The position numbers were made by a program, and so were the translations under genes. Shown here piece after piece: positions 20,061 through 31,319 of a stretch of DNA of 64,000 bases. Every line of letters starts with the position of its first letter. The stretch's first letter is position 1. The DNA is from Calvatia gigantea (taxonomy: Eukaryota > Basidiomycota > Agaricomycetes > Agaricales > Lycoperdaceae), in NCBI GenBank assembly GCA_025093985.1, contig JACAAK010000005.1, positions 1,178,001-1,242,000 of the forward strand, written 5' to 3'. The notes beneath the pieces are model-generated. The model was not told the DNA's origin and searched no databases. It worked only from the letters and a program-made list of their open reading frames with translations.

Positions 20061-21103
20061 TGTTGAATTTTGATCCTGTACCACTATATTGGTTTAGTAT
20101 ATTTATATCTGAAACAGGTTCTTGAGTACTTCACTCTCAGAAGTGAGATAACAGGCTACAGACACTGTTATATGTGTTACCTTACTTTGCAACTGGGCCT
20201 GGATCATCTCCACTTAAGGAAAGGTTCAATGCTATAGCCCAGGAGTATACAACAAGTCTCAATGACTTCTGTACAGACTTTAGATCACTCCCTCAAGTGG
20301 AAGCTCACACTTGTCTGAGAAGTCCAAGTTAAGTGTCACTGCAGTCCCCAAGGTTGTTAACCTTGTAGCAGACAAGTGAAGATAAGGAAGCTTGTTACTA
20401 GAATAACCTAAGGTAATACAAGTGTACTACTTAAGGTTTATATACTAACTAAGCATAAGAGATGGGTAATCACATAGTAAGGGAGTATGAGTCAATGGGA
20501 GACTACTATGGGTTAATTGGTAAGTTAAGGAATCATAGGGAATAGGAAAGAAACAACACAAGTCACAAGAAGTCAGAGATGAGTAGATAGAAGTTTGATG
20601 ATGGGAATAGAGAAGGTGAAACAGGAACATGACTCAGAACAAGTCATAAGAAGTAGAGGTAAAAGTACACATGTTAAATAAATAAAGAACAGACTGGGGT
20701 ATATAGTAGGGAAAATAGGAAAGTCTAAGGAAAGAAGGTTAATACATTTAAGGAGGAATAAGGTTAGTCCACAGTTGAGTTCATAACAGACACAGTACTA
20801 GACTGCACTCTAGGTTGCTGGCTACATGGTCTATTAAATACATGTGTAGTATGCATTATGCTCTGAATATGCTACTGGTAGATAAGACCTCACCCATTTA
20901 TGGGTTTAGAGTGCACAGACCAGGGATTATTATATATAAACCCTTATATAGTATATGTATGTCCTTTAGACAATTTAGTCTATCTTCTACTTGAACTATC
21001 AACTCTTAAGTACCACTTCTACAGTAATATCTCTCAAATATCCCAGTGAGTATGACTATCCTCTGCCACTAGCATTAGCTACTGTGGTGTACTCATTTCA
21101 ACA
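20061..21103 (+). repeat. Copia G 3' LTR, split by a solo LTR
   Basis: Begins TGTTGAA right after the purine tract and ends TTCAACA at 21103, a perfect 7-base inverted end. Without the insertion (20166-20788 and one GACAC) it is about 415 bases. The right end is my best fit by terminal symmetry; there is no second LTR to compare. Confidence 0.6.
20166..20788. repeat. Solo LTR, family F
   Basis: 623 bases, TGTTATATG to TTCATAACA, with a perfect GACAC duplication on both sides (20161-20165, 20789-20793). Same family, inverted, at 43275-43901. Confidence 0.85.
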
Positions 21104-21270
21104 CACTCCACATCCACCTGGGTGTTACGATCAGGTTATGTGGGATATCAGCCAAAGATTAGCTGCCAAGTGACATTGGGTGAGAATGTATAGAGCAGGT
21201 GAAATTAGACAAGTACAAGATTTGGACTTAGCAGCTTGAATGTATGTGTTGCACTTTCCTGCTATCATTG
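21104..21270. other. Unassigned junction DNA
   Basis: Short stretch between the Copia G LTR and a Copia LTR fragment. Nothing recognised. Confidence 0.3.
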
Positions 21271-21355
21271 TGTCAGATTTGCCCCAGCCAGTAAGCAGTG
21301 ACAGAGTTGTATTAGAGAGTGTATAGGCAAAGATGGACTTAGAGCTGACAAAGTT
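21271..21355. repeat. Truncated Copia-2 type LTR, inverted
   Basis: TGTCAGATTTGCCCCAGCC and onward is the reverse of the last 85 bases of the Copia-2 LTR (31235-31319). It breaks off at the start of LINE2. Confidence 0.7.
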
Positions 21356-22882
21356 AAGGAGATCACTTGCATGGCAAGCAGGGTTATGGCTCCAGATGCC
21401 AAGCTTATGGCCATTACCCTTGGCATTCATTTTGCATTGAAGCAGGATGATATCAGGCTTGTTCATGTCTTTACTGGCTCTATTGCATCAGCAAGGTTAG
21501 TAATTGATCTATCCACACACTCTGGACAGATACTGTCCCAGAGGTTGTATGTGGCACTTAAACAGTGGCTCTTCAAGGATGCTCAGAGGTCTATTAAATT
21601 CCTCACTGTTCCTTCTTCTGAGAAGTGGGAGTTTCATTATGCTGTCCATTGGCATGTTATGTTGTTCCCTCAGATTGCCTATGGCCTGAAGCTGTTCACT
21701 TCCATTGCCTGTCTCTGTAAGGAGGCAGTTGATAATGTTCTAGAGGAATAGTGCCAGCTGTACTCTACCTCTTCTTATAAGGGACATAGCAACATAGATT
21801 TGGCCTCTAGGGCTGATCTGCATACTCTGGGCAAGCTGACCTACCTTAACAGTAGGCTCTGGCTGCCTCATGTTAATGGCTCTAACTTGCTATGTGCAAG
21901 GGCCATGCATGCCATTACTGGTCATACACTAATTGGGTTATACAGGATATGATTCTTTCCAAATAAAGGCATTGGTTGTTCATGTGGTGCCACTTTCAAG
22001 GGGTGTTATCACATTTTTATCTAGTGCCCTTTCCACAAGAGGGACTTGAACAGACCTCCTCAGACCATTCATGAGCTGATTGACTTTCTGGAGGTGAACC
22101 TGAGGGCATTTGCCTTCAGACTAGACAATACAGGTATTGGGTGAGTTGGCACATATGGGGGGCCTACACATGGCCTCTCTTCTTCTGGCCTACTGGGCTG
22201 GGAAGTCTTAAGGAAACAGGGGTGGGATCTCTGGAGGATTCTTCCAGGCTTGTCCTAGTAGTTCTCTTTTCCTGGGCAGGCCCTGGGTGACTTGGTAGTG
22301 GAAGGAATAATCAAACAGGGGTAGGGTCCCTGGGTAGCAGTGCAGGCTCATCCTACTAAGCTGCCTTTCTGGTGCTGAGCTTTGGCAATGTATCAGGATT
22401 CTATCCTTGCTGCTGGGTTGCTGAGGGTCTGCTCCAGATGGATACCCTCTGGTCTGGGAAGTTGGGAGTTGGGTGGCTCCAAGCATAGGCTTCCTGCACC
22501 GGTTCCTCTTACTATACTTGTTTCCTCTCAGGTGCTTGGACACTGATGCCACTGAGCCTGCTGCCTGTGGAATGGTCAGGACACTGCCACTCTATGGTAG
22601 TATGTCACTGGGTGTACACCACGAAGACCTGGGTAACTGGGTCTTCTTCAGTGTGATGGGCATTTTCAGGAAACTGGGGGATTTAGTAAGTAGGGGGTAG
22701 TTTGGTCTAGTCTGGGTTTACACTTGGGTTGGGTTGGACTACCTCTGAACAGTAGATTACTCTTAACTTATCAGATCCTTGTAGCATGGGCTTTTGTACT
22801 TTGCTACACACAGACTGCAATTGGGCACTGCATTATAAATTGGCACAAGCCATAAATTAAAAAAAAAAAAAAAAAAAAAAAG
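21356..22882 (+). mobile_element. LINE2 copy, 5'-truncated, with poly(A)
   Basis: Starts inside the RNase H domain and runs to an A-tail at 22859-22882. Coding remnant 21371-21751: VMAPDAKLMAITLGIHFALK, where the FTDS motif reads FTGS, followed by stops and then the CGATFKGCYHIF region. The 3' untranslated tail matches LINE1 and LINE3. No clear target duplication; the right flank is DNA that I assign to the gypsy B2 LTR. Confidence 0.8.
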
Positions 22883-23420
22883 GATAGAGATTAATATGGA
22901 AAACTGTAGAAGGGAGCATGTAAGGGAATGTCTGGTGGTCCTAATGCCAAAGAAACAATGCAACTTAATAGGGAGAATCTTGAGAAAAATATGTTTTATT
23001 GAACACTAGTCCTGTGGACTGTTGTAAAAGACTGAGTACAAAACAGAAAATTGTCCTACTCACCTGTGGACTGTTGTAAGAGGCTAAAGAGCCAGAAAGC
23101 ATCCACAGGTGTTCTAACTAAGTCCAACCATCATGTGACCAAGTCACATGATCACAAAAGCATCCATTGTGGCTCTAAGTCCATATCTTTATGTACAAGT
23201 TCATATCTCCTTGGACAACTCCACAAGTATTCTACCAAACCTTGGAGCCATGACTCAGGAGAGTCTATCTAGCACTGTCTGGAGCACTCCTGACAAAAAC
23301 AAGATATTGGACTGACTAACAGAAAGAATAAAGAGCACTCCAATACAGCTAGACTAAGGTAACAATGACTACAAGTGGGGGAAGTGGATGAGAGTGGGTG
23401 AATATACATGGGTCATGACA
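22883..23420 (-). repeat. Presumed 3' LTR of gypsy B2, interrupted
   Basis: In the sense direction it starts TGTCATGACCC at 23420 just after a purine tract (CCCTAATAGGGGGATAC), as gypsy LTRs do. A solo Copia LTR occupies 22905-23295. The distal end is lost at the LINE2 A-tail, and there is no second copy to test it. Confidence 0.5.
22905..23295. repeat. Solo Copia-type LTR
   Basis: 391 bases, TGTAGAAGG to CTCCTGACA, with a perfect AAAAC duplication (22900-22904, 23296-23300). Has the same internal CACCTGTGGAC and CTGTTGTAAGAGGCTAAAG units as the other Copia LTRs. Confidence 0.75.
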
Positions 23421-23573
23421 GTATCCCCCTATTAGGGCTGAGCCTTCGAGGCCATGAAATTGAACCATAGGAATCTCTAATTAGACTTTTGATGGTGTAT
23501 GTAAATTTTGTTACCTTGGAAATTTTATGGTCTTATTCTCTTACTCTAACCACCACCACCTCAACCACTACTA

Positions 23574-25057
23574 TGTCCAGCCTGTTGAAACTGGAGTGTA
23601 GGGGGACAAGAGACAGTCCTAACAGCAGAGAAATGAAGTCTATTGATTAGAAATAAAGGGAGATAATCCACAATTACTGTGGACCTCTGTAAGAGACTCA
23701 ATTGACAAGATAAACTATTTTACTCACCTGTGGACTTCTGTAAGAGACTAAAGGCTCTCAAAGCATCCACAGGCAAACTATAAGGCCAACAATCACATAA
23801 TATATCACTTGACCAAAACTCCACCAGCTTTAAGTCTATTTCTATCTATAAGCTAACTAGAGTACATCTAACACAGCCCCATCAAGAAAACTGCTGTGGA
23901 GAAACAGACCAAGCTAGAGGCCATATGTGAACATAAGCAGCTTGAGCTGGAAAGGCAGGAAGAGGCAGAACAGCAGGCTGAATGTGAGCTGTGTGAATTG
24001 GAGGAGAGCAAGAAGTGAGAGAGACAAGAATGGGCAGAATGAGAAGCATGGGAAAAGAAGGAGCAGAAGGAAGCAAGAGGAGTAGGAGAAGAAGGAATGT
24101 GAGGAACAAGAGGTGTGGGAGGAGGAGCAACATGAGGAGTTGATACAGACAAGGAAATATGAAGGAAAATGTAAGGCCATTGATGAAACAGATAAGAAGA
24201 TAGCAGCTGAGAAACAATGTCAACAGAAGATCATGAGGCAGTGGGTTGGGAAAGCACTGCCATTGTTGAAGAGGAAATACATCAATGAAGAGTCAGATTC
24301 TGGAGGCAAGCCTAACCTGGACTAGAGAGAATCAGGCAAGGATGAGTGACTAGTAGTTGACAGAAAGAAGGTTAAGATGGGTGGCCCTAATAAGTGTGAG
24401 TGATGTTTCAACAATGGCAATCCTTGTACAATTAGGGAGTCAATGTCAAGGTAAGTGGCACTTAGCTTCCCAGTAATTGTGCTAATGGCTGTTCTAGTTG
24501 CAAGATCACCAAGTGCCTCAAATGTTCACTGTCAAAGAAGGCCTGTCATTTTCCATCTACTCATTATCAGCTGAACCCTGTCCCTACCCAAGGACCTTAG
24601 ATCAGCAATGATCAACTCACAGCTCTCCTTACTTGCCAAAACAATCTTCTGGAGAGGATCACATCCATTATGGAGGATCAGGGGGTGAGAATGGATAGGC
24701 TGATTGAGATTAGAAAGGAGCAGTTGCTGTGACTGGAGTGGATGAATAAGCTCAAAAGGAATGTTGAGGCCACAGTCATTAAGAATAGCAGGTATTAGCA
24801 TAGGTATTGGACTGATGGTTCAGAATGTGATGGATGCCCAGGGACTGGCTAATAATGACAATGACAACAAGGATGACAATGAGGAGACAGGCCTATTGGG
24901 CAAAACCCAGGAGGAAATGGAGGTAGTAATGGAGATGGGGGAAGACAACGAAAACAAGAGTGAAGAGGAAATGGAGGAAGAAGTGGACAAGAAGAAAGTA
25001 GTAGAGGTAGAGGGAGAAGTGGAAGAAGTGGCTGAGTTAGGTGAAGCTGCCCAGTGA
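23574..25057 (+). pseudogene. Coiled-coil/Cys-rich protein, antisense to gypsy B2
   Basis: Begins ATGTCCAGC at 23574. After nine bases a solo LTR (23583-23873, TSD CAGCC) interrupts it; joined across, it reads MSSPIKKTAVEKQTKLEA. Then a Glu/Lys/Gln-rich coiled coil (about 23890-24330), a Cys cluster (KCE-stop-CFNNGNPC, then in another frame CANGCSSCKITKCLKC), QNNLLERITSIMEDQGVRMD and an acidic tail ending at 25057. The Cys spacing resembles abundant fungal proteins with a long basic coiled coil before a zinc-binding cluster (from memory). It runs opposite to gypsy B2 and lies between its pol end (25179) and purine tract (23437), so it may be an antisense passenger gene. Many stops and frameshifts; dead. 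Confidence 0.6.
23583..23873. repeat. Solo Copia-type LTR
   Basis: 291 bases, TGTTGAAAC to CATCTAACA, perfect CAGCC duplication (23578-23582, 23874-23878). Contains two copies of the TGTAAGAGACT unit. Confidence 0.85.
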
Positions 25058-25178
25058 TTTGTGGCCATCTTCTCCTCATATTTTGGACTTTACATAAAAT
25101 TTGATAATTAATAATGAACAATAAAACTGATTTGTCTGTCTGTAAATGAAGTGTGAAAGAAATTTAAGTAAGAAAAAA

Positions 25179-25950
25179 TCATAAAGTGTTCAAAGGTCCA
25201 AGTTTAGAAGAATAAGAGAAATGAAAGTCTACAAAAAGTTTAGCTGCATATGCTAGCTCAGTAGCAGGTAACCAGGAAGACTCTTCTTCAATGTCTTCAT
25301 AACCTAACTAGATGACTTTGTACAAAAGCTTGCAAGCTTGATGGTGGTCAATTTTCAAGTCAATGACATAAGCAATTTTGTACTCTGGTTCACCTTCAAC
25401 TGCAACAGGCAGAGGAGGCAGCTTAGAGTGGCCATCAAAGATGTTGGATGTAGGAGGTTCTAGCATAGAGACATGGAAAACTGGGTGAATGGCACAAAGT
25501 GAGTCAGGAAGTCTGAGAGTGAATGAAATGGAACTAGGTTGTGCTATAATCTTGTAAGGACTGAGATACTTCTCAAAGAGCTTTTTGGATGGCTAAGTCA
25601 TGTGGAAGAACTTGGCCTTGACAAAGACTTTCTGACTGATGGTAAAGTCAGACAAAGAAAGTCTGCAGGTATCTGTGGATGTCTGGTAATGTTCTTGAGC
25701 AAGCTTGATCTTAGCCTTTAACACATTGTGGAGTTCATTGAAGTTGACAACAAATTGTCAGGCCTGCCTAGAAGCTAAATCTCTCTCAGGGTAAACTGTG
25801 ATGTTTGGGTAATAACCCTTGTTAGTGAAGAATGGAGAAACACCAGTTGTGGCATTAGAAGCATTGTTGTAAGTGAACTCAGCTAGTGGAAGTAATTCTG
25901 CCCAGTTGTCCTGCTGATAATTGCAGTAGACACAAATGTATTGCTTGAGG
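25179..25950 (-). pseudogene. Gypsy B2 integrase C-terminus and chromodomain
   Basis: Sense reading ends KLGPLNTL-stop at 25179, preceded by FHFSYSSK. A chromodomain lies at about 25385-25240: KIAYVIDLKIDHHQACKLL, then LGYEDIEEESSWLPATEL. Upstream is the integrase C-terminal part with AEFTYNNASNATTGVSPFFT. The gene is cut at 25950 by Copia-2 and resumes at 31320 (TGAGG duplication). One stop in the chromodomain (YKVI-stop-LGY, the expected Trp), so inactive. Confidence 0.75.
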
Positions 25951-26270
25951 TGTTGAACAGTGTGCATAGAGGATTGAAAGGGGAATGTAACAGTGGTTAA
26001 ATGAAGTCTATTGGATGAGAACTGAAGGAGTAATTCCACAATTACTGTAGAACACTGTAAGAGACTAAAATGACAAGATACACTATTCTATTCACCTGTG
26101 GAACACTGTAAGAGACTAAAGGCCTCCAAAGCATCCACAGGCAGCTACAAGTCCAACTGTCATGTGACTACAGTCACATGACCCAAACTTTGTCAGTGAT
26201 AAGTCCATTTTTGCCTATACACTCTCTAATACAACACTGTTACTGCTTACTGACTGGAGCAAATCTGACA
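25951..26270 (-). repeat. Copia-2 3' LTR
   Basis: 320 bases, TGTTGAACAG to ATCTGACA. Carries a 51-base direct repeat (two ACACTGTAAGAGACTAAA units) that the other LTR has once. Confidence 0.9.
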
Positions 26271-26289
26271 CACTCCCCTGACCTAGACA

Positions 26290-29200
26290 GTCTAGTGACA
26301 AGGAACAAGGAAAGGAGCAAGGCAGTGATCATGGAGTGAGTCCAAGAAGAGGAACAGCAAACTTCATAGTCTTAGAATATATAGCCTTGATCAGGATATT
26401 AGCCAATTGCTTGTCAGTGGGAACATAGACTGGATTAATCAGGTTCTCAGAAACTACATCTCAAAGCCAGTAATACCTCAGATTAAGGTACTTTATCCTA
26501 CTATGGTGCTCTAGGTTCTTAGCCATACTAATCCCAGACTTGTTGTTAATGAAGAGTATTGAAGCAAGGGAAGAGGAATAGCTAAACTCTGTTAGGATAT
26601 TCCTCATCCACATGATCTCTTTGCCTCCCTCAACTGTAGCAACATACTCAGCCTTAGTAGAGGACAGAGTTACAAAGGCCTGACACTTAGAGGACTATTC
26701 TACAGCTCCACCACTCATTAGAGTCACATATCCATTTGTAGCACATTCTGTAGCCTGGCAGGAGCCATGGGAAGCATCAGAGTAAGTCTGGAACAGCTTC
26801 TTGCTATAATTCCCTTTGTAGATGAGTTTGTAGCCTGTAGTTCCCTTCAAATAGTGCAGTAAATGCTTCACAGCAGCCCAGTGCCTCAGAGATGGGTTGT
26901 GATTGAATCTGCCAAGGTAGAATACAGCATAGGCAATGTCTGGATATGTCATAGTGGCCAAATACATTAGAGAGCCAAAAGCAGAAAGGTAGGGGACAGA
27001 TTTCATGGCTTTTTGTTCATCAGGAGAAGGGATATCAGTGGATAGATCAAGTCCTGGAGGTAGGGAAGTCTTCACAGTATTGCAATTATCCATTTTGAAG
27101 TGCTTCAGCAGTTCTTTAGCATACTAGACTTGGGAAAGTGAAATAGAGCAATTTTGAGCATCCTATATCACCTGTACAGCTAACAACCAGTCTGTAGTAC
27201 CAAAATCTCAAAGTTTGAAGTGTTTGGAGAGCTCCTGCACAGCAGAGTCCATAGCAGAGTCACTCTTTGAGACAAGAGTAATATTATCAATGAACACTGG
27301 GACTATCACCCTGACTGAATCCTTGGAGTACATATAAAGGGAGTTGTCAGAGAGGAGTCTGGTATAGCCCATATTAGTCATGACACTGTGTAGCTTCTTA
27401 TTCTACTACCTAGCTGCCTGCTTGAGGCTATAGAGGGATTTGGTGAGCTTATAGATATAGTTTGGGCCACTTTGGTAATATCTCTCAGGCTAGGCCATAT
27501 AGATCTCTTTCTCAAGATCTCTATAGATGAAGGCAGAAGAGATGTTAACTGAGCACATTTTGAAGCCCTCTTTGGCAGCAAGAGCTATGATGAGTCTGAG
27601 GGATGCAGAATGAAATGTAGGGCAAAAACCTCAGTGTAATCATAGCCAGGCCTCTGAGCACGTCCCTTAGCCACCAAGCAAGCTTTGTAACATTCTACAG
27701 AGCCATCAGAGTTGTGCTTGACCTTGAATACCCAGCCAGAGTTGATAACCTTTTTTCCAGGAGGCAGTTCAACAATCTTCCAAGTGTTGTTAGACTCGAG
27801 AGCAAAGATTTTATCATTACAGACTTTAGACCAGTCCTCAGCATCAGGGGACCTCATAGCAATCTTGTAGGTATGAGGATCAGGCCTAGAGACACTTCCA
27901 GCAAACTCTACCTCATCATAGCCATCATCAAAAGTGAAATTGGCAGCCTCCTTATCATTTTGGTCATTTAGAATATTGAAGACAGGCTTCTTAACCTTCC
28001 ACCACTCTCCTGGTGGTCTTGTGGGGTGGTTAGAGCATCTGGGAAGGTGTGGAGGCTGATTTGGATAAGGGGCACTGGGAAGAGTGACTGGAGGTTGAGG
28101 GAGTTCAGCTAGGGCTGGAGTAATAGGCTGGAGTTTATTATCTGGTAGAAGAGCTGGAGCAGCTTTTGGTGTTCTGGGAGCCTCAGGAGCATCAGGAGCA
28201 GTGGGAATGGACCAGGGACACTCAGAAGTACAGTCTACATCACCCCCCTCATCTGGCAGAGGTAGGAATGGCAAGGGAAGCTTTGGTGACAAGTTGGAAG
28301 GAATAAAAGGTGAAGGAGTTTCAGGGGAAGGTAGGGGGTCAGAAAATGGAGGTATAGCATTCATTTTCACTCTAGACAGTCCAGGGAAGTACCTCTCATC
28401 AAAATCAGCATGTTCTGAGATCCTAGTAAGTCTAGTAGTTGGATTATAGAACTTCCAACCCTTGTAGCCAGCTGGATATCCAATAAAAACATATTTTTTA
28501 AAGTGAGGAGCCAGGGAATTCCACTTATCTCACTGTATATGCACATAGGCAGTGCACCCCTATACCCTAAGGTAGGAAACATCTGGTTTTTGCCTATAGA
28601 ATGCCTTAAAAGGAGTTGTATCAGGTAGGACACTAGTAGAGAGCCTATTCCAGACATGGACCATAGAAGCCAGACATTCACCCCAGAAAGACAATGGCAG
28701 ACCAGATTCCAAGAGTATAGCAGTGATACTTTCACCCATAGTCTTATTAGCCCTCTCAGCAAGACTATTTTACTGGGGCCTATTTTGCACAGAATGCCTC
28801 CTTTCAATGCCACATTGCTCTGTGAACCTCAGGAAGGCTGTAGACATGTATTCTCCACCTTTATCATCTTGTAGGGCACAGATTTTAGCTCCTAGTTGAT
28901 TCTCAGCCCAGGATTTGTAGGTTTTGAATGCTTCAATGGCTTCTGACTTGGATTTAAGCAAGTAGACCACCTGGAATCACATAGAATCATCTATAAAGGT
29001 AACCCAGTACTTGTAGCCTTAGTAGGTAGCTGCTGGAAGTAGGTCCATGCAGATCTGAGTGCACTAGAGCAAGAGGAGAGCGATTATGGCTTGTGGAAGA
29101 AGGGAATGGATTGGAATGTATCTTTTCTGCAAGGTAAGGCTCATAAATAGGATCAGGGGATGCTCTAGACTCAAGTTTACAATCTGTAACAAGCTCCTGA

Positions 29201-30920
29201 GCTATTAGCTTCTTCATATCAGCATAATTATGGTAAATGAAGCATCTGTGCCACAAAGAGAGGTCTAGGGGTAGTATGGAGAGATAGAAAGTGGTCTCTG
29301 AGGCAATTGTAGTGCCATCTAAGAGTGCTGAGTTGCTTGAAGTGATTCTGGCCTTGAAAAGCACCTTTTTTGTTAGATGTAGTCTCATCAGTCCTATAGA
29401 TAGATTGGGACTTAGAGCTGACAGTGTTTTAGTCAGGTGATGAGTCACATGACACAGGTGGACTTGTAGCTTCCTGTGGACACTTTGAGAGCCTTTAGTC
29501 TCTTACAGTTGTCCACAGGTGAGCAAAGTATTGTAACTTCATTATTGAGTCTCTTACAGTTGTCCACAGTAATTGTGGATTTCCTCCTTTAATATTAATC
29601 CAATAGACTTCATTCCACTGCTGTTAGGACTGTCTCAACATCCCCTATGCACACCCATTTACATTTTTGCCCTTAGAAAACATCATAGAGGTTACAGAAA
29701 TGGTAATATTAACTCCAGAGTGATGAGTAAGGTATAGACATGATAGTAGGTTGCTCCAGAGGTCTGGGACATGCAAAACTCAGCAAAAACTCGACCTCTC
29801 TAACCCTTTTTCCTTCTAACACAGGCTGAAACACCACAGAGCCTACCTTAGATGAGTAGACAATGGAATTGTCAGCTAAGTGGATGAGAATGTGACTGGG
29901 GGAGTAGGATTTGAACTAGTGGTAGTGTGGGGTTATATAAGAAGTGGCCCCTGTATCTGCAAGCCAGTAGAAGTCAGAATCAAGCTATAGTGGGGAAAAG
30001 GGTGAGGGTAACAAAGAACTTGCATTTCCAGTGAATTCCTGAGCACATTGGGCTCCATTTTCAGAGGGTGTGACTGTGCCATTGTTACTGATGTCTTGTG
30101 TGAGTTTCATGTGATTCTGTCAATGCCTTCCAGAGTTATTGCACTTTTCTTCAGTAGTCTTCTCCTGAGCCTGTTTCTGTGCTGCCTCAAAAGCCCAACA
30201 CTTTTCCTGCAAGTAACCAGTCTTGCTACAAAAATCACATTTTCTGGATGAAGGAGGAGGCTGGGAGTGTGCAGAAAAAACTGTAGAAGTTGTCCTAGTA
30301 TTCTGCATCTGTCTACAGTATTGGATATCCTCTGTGACAAAAGCCTGGTGCACAGCAGCCTTGTCAAGTTTGTCCATCAGAAGGAGAGAGGAGGTGAAGA
30401 AGGAAAACTCCTCAGAGAGAAGGGCTCTAATGAGTGCCATAGAGGCTAGTTCTTCATCTAGTTTGTCAAGGGTAAAGTCCAGAGGCCTTAGGTCCTTGAT
30501 AGTCCTCACAGCATCCTCCACTCTGTTGATTAGGGACTGTAGGAACTCCTCCTCCTGTTTCTGAATAGAGAAGAGGTCATCATAGGCATTGAACCTCATT
30601 CCAGAATGCTTTTGGAGGTGTACAGACTGCAGGGCAGTCCACATCTTCACAGGATCATCCTGGATGCCATTAAAGTGAATTCTCTGGTCACCCTTCACTA
30701 TAAGATAGATCCATCCAGCTGCTCTGTCTGTTTTAGCCTCCTATGCATCCCTAGCAGCTGCCTCAGCCTCAGAGGGGGAAGCAGCCATGCTGGGAGCAGA
30801 GACCTTGCCAGAAACAAGCCTTCACAGCCCATTGGCATGTAGCCACACCTCCATTTCACCAGCCCAGGTAGAGTAGTTGGTGGTAGACAGTTTTGCAAAA
30901 TTTGGGCCAGATGAGGTCAT
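26290..30920 (-). pseudogene. Copia-2 gag-pol
   Basis: Gag 30920-30050: a capsid-like stretch (RTIKDLRPLDFTLDKLDEEL) and a zinc knuckle CDFCSKTGYLQEKCWAF in which the His is Tyr. Pre-integrase region LWHRCFIYHNYADMKK; integrase HSDLHGPTSSSY and DKGGEYMSTAFL. A Pro-rich linker (28370-28000), then RT (27950 onward) with NTWKIVELPPGKK and VPVFIDNITLV (about 27280-27300): the FIDD site reads FIDN. Then RNase H-adjacent LPPGLDLSTDIPSPDEQKAM, YLGRFNHNPSLRHWAAVKHL and SDASHGSCQATECATNGYV. Stops at several places and the LTR at 29371; dead. Confidence 0.8.
29371..29663. repeat. Solo Copia-type LTR, inverted, inside Copia-2
   Basis: 293 bases, TGTTAGATG to CCATTTACA, reverse orientation to the LTR of Copia-1. 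Flanked by TTTTT on both sides (29366-29370, 29664-29668). It lies in the protease/integrase junction: gene text GCACC-TTTTT before and TTTTTGCCCTTAG after. Confidence 0.8.
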
Positions 30921-31050
30921 TTTTGTGGTCAGGAGAGTGGAAATAGTGTAGGGTGTGGATTTGAGGAGTTATGAGTGATGAGAGTAATAAAAGGAAAAGT
31001 GTGTGTAGTAAAACATTGTTTGGTGCTATTAAAGCATAGGGCCCATAACC

Positions 31051-31319
31051 TGTTGAACAGTGTGCATAGAGGATTGAAAGGGGAATGTAACAGTGGTTAA
31101 ACAAAGTTTATTGGATGAGAACTGAAGGAGTAATTCCACAATTACTGTAGAACACTGTAAGAGACTAAAGGCCTCCAAAGCATCCACAGGCAGCTACAAG
31201 TCCAACTGTCATGTGACTACAGTCACATGACCCAAACTTTGTCAGTGATAAGTCCATTTTTGCCTATACACTCTCTAATACAACACTGTTACTGCTTACT
31301 GGCTGGGGCAAATCTGACA
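31051..31319 (-). repeat. Copia-2 5' LTR
   Basis: 269 bases, differing from 25951-26270 mainly by the loss of one 51-base repeat unit. Next to it on the inside is GGGCCCATAACC, which in sense reads GGTTATGGGCCC, at the primer-binding position; Copia-1 has the same. Confidence 0.9.

Larger units (their letters stand above)
19699..21103 (+). mobile_element. Copia fragment G: RNase H end plus 3' LTR
   Basis: Plus-strand 3' end of a Copia element: the last part of pol, a purine tract (AAGTGAGGAGGAG, 20048-20060) and an LTR from 20061. Upstream parts are replaced by LINE1. The LTR is split by solo LTR F. Confidence 0.7.
25951..31319 (-). mobile_element. Copia-2 (Ty1/copia), minus strand
   Basis: LTRs at 25951-26270 and 31051-31319, perfect TGAGG duplication (25946-25950, 31320-31324), inserted in gypsy B2 integrase. 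Sense order gag, protease, integrase, RT, RNase H. Closely related to Copia-1 in coding sequence but with a different LTR. It holds an inverted solo LTR at 29371-29663. Confidence 0.9.

Noticed and set aside
22929..23420. A 492-base LTR from TGTCTGG to CATGACA
   Set aside because: The 5-mers around it do not match. 22905-23295 has a perfect AAAAC duplication and a Copia-type body, so the remaining 125 bases belong to the gypsy B2 LTR.
24820..25121. Ser/Pro-rich minus-strand ORFs that look like a secreted mucin
   Set aside because: Antisense of the acidic Glu/Asp tail of the plus-strand pseudogene; GAG and GAA codons give Ser/Leu/Phe-rich shadows.
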